DNA of 64,000 bases, from the NCBI GenBank assembly GCA_016793115.1, contig JAEUIN010000052.1:1-64000 (forward strand), written 5' to 3'. This stretch comes from Planctomycetaceae bacterium. GTDB taxonomy: Bacteria; Planctomycetota; Planctomycetia; Pirellulales; PNKZ01. Below the pieces are notes generated by a model, which was not told where the DNA came from, did not search any database, and saw only the letters and a list, made by a program, of their open reading frames with translations. Shown here one piece after another: positions 62,427-64,000 of the stretch (position 1 is its first letter; each line of letters opens with the position of its first letter). Position numbers and translations under genes: made by a program.

Positions 62427-63716
62427 ATGGCCGAGGGCGCGAAGGTTAGTGTCGAAGGCAAAGAGATTACGCTTCCCACAGTGGTGGGAACGGAGAACGA
62501 AAAGGCGATCGACATCGGCGCCCTGCGTGCTCAAACCGGCTATATCACGCTTGACGACGGGTTCGTCAACACCGGCTCGACGCAAAGCGCCATCACGTTT
62601 CTCGACGGCGAAAACGGCATCCTGCGTTATCGCGGCTATCCGATCGAGCAGCTCTGCGAACAATGCGACTTCACGGAAGTCAGCTACTTGCTGATGTACG
62701 GCGAGTTGCCGAACGCCCACCAGCTCGAAGGCTTTCGCTCGTCGCTGCGCCGCCACACGATGCTGCATGAAGACATGCGGATGTTCTACAACGGGTTCCC
62801 GCGCGACGCGCACCCGATGGCCATCCTGAGCTCGGTCGTCGGCGCGCTGTCGACTTTCTATCAAGACTCGCTCGATCCGAAGAATCCGGCGGAAGTCGAA
62901 ATGTCGATTTTCCGACTGATGGCCAAATTGCCGACGATCGCGGCGTTGAGCCATAAGAAGTCTGTCGGGCAACCGTTCATCTACCCGAAGAACTCGCTGG
63001 AGTATGTCGAAAACTTTCTCCACATGATGTTCGCCGTGCCGAGCGAAGATTACGAAGTCGACGGCGATTTCGTCGACGCCCTCAATCTGCTCTTCATCGT
63101 GCATGCCGACCATGAGCAAAATTGCAGCACGTCGACCGTCCGCATGGTCGGCTCGAGCGACGCTAACTTGTTCGCTTCGATTTCGGCCGGCATTTGCGCT
63201 CTATGGGGGCCGCTGCACGGCGGCGCCAATCAAGCCTGCGTCGAAATGCTCGAAGCCATCAAAGCCGACGGCGGCAACTCGAAGAAGTACATCGACATGG
63301 CCAAAGACAAGAAGTCGGGCTTCCGGCTGATGGGTTTCGGCCACCGCGTGTATAAGAACTACGATCCGCGGGCGACGATCATCAAGCGCACCTGCGACAA
63401 GCTCTTAAGGAAGTTGAAGATCAAAGACCCGATCTTCGATATCGCTCAAGAGCTCGAACAAGCCGCGCTCAACGATTCCTATTTTATCGAGCGCAAGCTC
63501 TATCCGAACGTCGACTTCTATTCCGGCATCATTTACCGAGCGATGGGCTTTCCTGTCGAAATGTTCACGGTGCTCTTTGCGCTCGGCCGTTTGCCGGGCT
63601 GGATCGCTCACTGGAAGGAGATGCATCAATCGCCGTCGAAGAAGATCTGTCGCCCTCGGCAGATCTACAATGGTTACACCGAGCGGAAATTCGTTCCGCT
63701 GCACGAGCGCGCCTAA
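62427..63716 (+). CDS. gltA: citrate synthase
   Basis: 429 residues of the hexameric bacterial citrate synthase (type II), the entry enzyme of the TCA cycle. Seen: GFVNTGSTQSAITFLDGENG, RYRGYPIEQLCEQCDFTEV, the catalytic His region IVHADHEQNCSTSTVRMVGS, GPLHGGANQACVEM and MGFGHRVYKNYDPRA with the second His, and RPRQIYNGYTERKFVP at the end. A strong terminator follows. It is a lone gene. Confidence 0.97.
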   Translation: MAEGAKVSVEGKEITLPTVVGTENEKAIDIGALRAQTGYITLDDGFVNTGSTQSAITFLDGENGILRYRGYPIEQLCEQCDFTEVSYLLMYGELPNAHQLEGFRSSLRRHTMLHEDMRMFYNGFPRDAHPMAILSSVVGALSTFYQDSLDPKNPAEVEMSIFRLMAKLPTIAALSHKKSVGQPFIYPKNSLEYVENFLHMMFAVPSEDYEVDGDFVDALNLLFIVHADHEQNCSTSTVRMVGSSDANLFASISAGICALWGPLHGGANQACVEMLEAIKADGGNSKKYIDMAKDKKSGFRLMGFGHRVYKNYDPRATIIKRTCDKLLRKLKIKDPIFDIAQELEQAALNDSYFIERKLYPNVDFYSGIIYRAMGFPVEMFTVLFALGRLPGWIAHWKEMHQSPSKKICRPRQIYNGYTERKFVPLHERA

Positions 63717-63737
63717 GGCATAGTCCCTTAAGATTCA

Positions 63738-63776
63738 AATCAAAGTGCGGCCGGTTGTGCCGGCCGCATTTTGATT
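63738..63776 (+). terminator. terminator after gltA
   Basis: AATCAAAG TGCGGCCGG pairs with CCGGCCGCA TTTTGATT (17 pairs, one GT, loop TTGTG). The stem ends in A/T pairs on both sides, so it can serve the gltA transcript and the incoming minus-strand gene. Confidence 0.85.
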
Positions 63777-63896
63777 GCGCCGCCGTACCTCTCGGTAAGT
63801 TGTCGCGAAGCGATCGGCGTAGCCTGTCGGTCCAACCGCCCTCGCGATCTGCGGAAAGCCGACGTCCCCTCTTCTCTCAGTGAGCGTCGTGGCCCC

Positions 63897-64000
63897 TTAG
63901 AACTCGCGTTTTTTCGGTTCAAGCTTCTTCGGCGACGGCTTGGGAGCCGCGGCGGACTTCTTCGGTTTGGCGGGCATCTCCGGCGGCGACGGCAGTTCGT
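63897..64000 (-). CDS. 3' end of a basic, Pro/Lys-rich protein
   Basis: Reading from the right edge on the minus strand, an open frame gives ELPSPPEMPAKPKK, then SAAAPKPSPKKLEPKKREF and TAA (33 residues visible). The composition (Lys, Pro, Ala) suggests a disordered basic tail such as those of DNA-binding or ribosome-associated proteins. The rest lies outside the window, so no family can be named. It converges with gltA. Confidence 0.5.
   Translation of the reverse strand, partial: ELPSPPEMPAKPKKSAAAPKPSPKKLEPKKREF

Noticed and set aside
1..64000. CRISPR arrays, rRNA, tRNA, prophage
   Set aside because: No regularly spaced repeats, ribosomal RNA stretches, cloverleaf-like sequences or phage structural genes were noticed by eye; tRNAscan and CRISPR searches would be decisive.

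Overview
This is a gene-dense, GC-rich bacterial chromosome segment with genes on both strands and few gaps. The gene content points to the Planctomycetota, probably a Pirellulales-like member. The evidence is a secreted formylglycine sulfatase, the large FtsX-type permease, an HNH protein and sigma factor of the planctomycete kind, a secretin plus PilMNO plus GspHIJK locus, many short secreted or basic orphan proteins, and -10 boxes (TATAAT) that mostly lack a clear -35. The assignment rests on family recognition and no phylogeny was run. I see no rRNA, tRNA, CRISPR array, prophage or plasmid gene. The only mobile-type element is a RAYT transposase flanked by REPIN repeats.

Layout. 1-1.2 kb: end of queC, then queE (7-deazaguanine/queuosine pathway). 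1.3-8.5 kb, minus strand: small hypothetical gene, sulfatase, an internally duplicated membrane protein, and an ABC exporter (permease plus ATPase). 8.6-11 kb, minus: DAHP synthase behind a leader that looks like a transcription attenuator, a VOC protein overlapping a sigma factor. 11.6-15.4 kb: ferredoxin and HNH protein sharing a bidirectional terminator, a zinc-ribbon protein, a nuclease and a BON protein. 15.5-19.2 kb, minus: NagA-like deacetylase, a secreted orphan, a putative anti-sigma and an ECF sigma factor. 19.5-21.5 kb, mostly plus: a 39-residue lipoprotein, a methyltransferase and rpsU.

21.6-38.1 kb, minus strand: the centrepiece, sixteen consecutive genes for a type IV pilus/type II secretion-like machine. 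In transcription order these are pseudopilins GspI, GspJ, GspK-like, a small secreted coiled-coil protein, GspH, PilM, PilN, PilO, a PilP/GspC-like protein, the secretin, a TPR lipoprotein, a histidine kinase, a receiver, a STAS protein, PilB and PilC. Many junctions overlap or are a few bases apart, so the kinase-receiver-STAS trio appears to be an integral part. No major pilin (GspG) or prepilin peptidase lies in the window.

38.3-64 kb: nadC, a ComEA-like protein, uvrB, the RAYT/REPIN unit, small secreted proteins, surE, guaA, glgX, a thioredoxin-like protein, a NarL-type regulator, a stand-alone phosphopantetheinyl transferase, a pilin-like protein, a YjfB-like peptide, a 2-hydroxyacid dehydrogenase, a double GNAT protein, a Rieske protein plus Gfo/Idh/MocA oxidoreductase pair, mfd, a parvulin-type isomerase, a CYTH protein, citrate synthase, and the 3' end of a basic protein entering from the right edge.

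The most rewarding items for follow-up are the pilus/secretion locus with embedded signalling genes, the two attenuator-like leaders (DAHP synthase and gspI), the REPIN-RAYT unit, the internally duplicated transporter-like protein and several very short genes.
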